Positions 10,659 through 11,041 of a DNA stretch of 11,041 bases are shown one piece after another (within the stretch, counting starts at the first letter, position 1; each line of letters opens with the position of its first letter). The stretch spans positions 1-11,041 of the forward strand of contig CADCUW010000540.1 of assembly GCA_902805985.1 (NCBI GenBank), written 5' to 3'. The notes under the pieces were generated by a model. The model searched no databases, was not told the DNA's origin, and was given only the letters and a program-made list of their open reading frames with translations. The stretch comes from an uncultured Rubrobacteraceae bacterium (GTDB lineage Bacteria > Actinomycetota > Rubrobacteria > Rubrobacterales > Rubrobacteraceae). The position numbers and the translations under genes were made by a program.

Positions 10659-11027
10659 CTACCCCTTCTTCGTCCCGTACTTGGAGCGGCCCTGCTTGCG
10701 GTTGTTGACCCCGAGCGTGTCGAGCGCCCCGCGCACGACCTTGTAGCGCACGCCCGGCAGGTCCTTCACCCGGCCGCCGCGGACCAGCACGACGGAGTGC
10801 TCCTGCAGGTTGTGCCCCTCGCCCGGCACGTAGGCCGTGACCTCGTGGCCGTTGACGAGCCTGACCCTGGCGATCTTGCGCAGCGCCGAGTTAGGCTTCT
10901 TCGGGGTCGTCGTCGAGACGCGGGTGCAAACGCCCCGCCGCTGCGGGGAACCCTGCAGCGCCGGCGTCGCCGTCTTCTGCGTCTGTCGCTCGCGCTCGTG
11001 GCGCACGAGCTGGTTGGTCGTCGGCAT
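10659..11027 (-). CDS. rpsL: 30S ribosomal protein S12
   Basis: S12 lies at the decoding centre and controls accuracy; it is the site of classic streptomycin-resistance mutations. The 122-residue protein has [13 protein letters not shown] (25-37), [13 protein letters not shown] (39-51), [20 protein letters not shown] (67-86) and KDLPGVRYK. The lysines linked to streptomycin response are the wild-type residues (K43/K44 and K88), and D89, the position methylthiolated by RimO in many bacteria, is present. Residue 38 is serine where tyrosine is usual ([10 protein letters not shown] in most bacteria). ATG at 11027 has AGAGAGG shortly upstream. Only 14 nt of upstream sequence are in the window, so the operon promoter cannot be seen. 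Confidence 0.98.
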   Translation of the reverse strand: MPTTNQLVRHERERQTQKTATPALQGSPQRRGVCTRVSTTTPKKPNSALRKIARVRLVNGHEVTAYVPGEGHNLQEHSVVLVRGGRVKDLPGVRYKVVRGALDTLGVNNRKQGRSKYGTKKG

Positions 11028-11041
11028 GGCCGCGCCTCTCT

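Overview
The window is a single block of core translation and transcription genes, all read from the minus strand. From right to left (transcription order) it holds rpsL, rpsG, fusA, tuf, rpmG, a tryptophan tRNA, secE, nusG, rplK, rplA, rplJ, rplL and the first 1011 codons of rpoB, which runs off the left edge. The DNA is GC-rich. The RpoB and EF-Tu sequences look bacterial and most like high-GC Gram-positives (Actinomycetota). A deep branch such as Rubrobacter or Thermoleophilia is my best guess, but this is inference from remembered sequence resemblance, not a search.

Region by region: 10180-11027 encodes S12 and S7 of the small subunit. 8021-10168 and 6777-7979 encode the GTPases EF-G and EF-Tu. 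6179-6714 carries L33, tRNA-Trp(CCA) and SecE. 4486-6161 carries NusG, L11 and L1. 4317-4485 is a 169-nt leader that resembles an L10-responsive attenuator. 3381-4316 encodes L10 and L7/L12, the ribosomal stalk. 3035-3380 is a 346-nt gap with an intrinsic terminator just after rplL and a good sigma-70-type promoter just before rpoB. 1-3034 is RNA polymerase beta.

Gaps between most genes are 8-62 nt, and rplK and rplA overlap by 8 nt, so rpsL through rplA could be one transcript with the tRNA cut out of it. Expression is then likely stepped by the rplJ attenuator, the rplL terminator and the rpoB promoter. Weaker starts (GTG or TTG) appear on secE, nusG, rplJ and rpoB, while the genes for the most abundant products start with ATG.

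I found no new defence, mobile or metabolic system. Points worth a second look are: the str genes (rpsL-rpsG-fusA-tuf) joined directly to the rpmG-secE-nusG-rpl-rpoB cluster, with an assembly caveat at tuf; a roughly 24-residue insertion in EF-G between switch I and switch II; unusual residues in the rifampicin pocket of RpoB and at the pulvomycin site of EF-Tu; a complete-looking terminator/antiterminator pair before rplJ; and an inverted repeat filling the spacer of the rpoB promoter.
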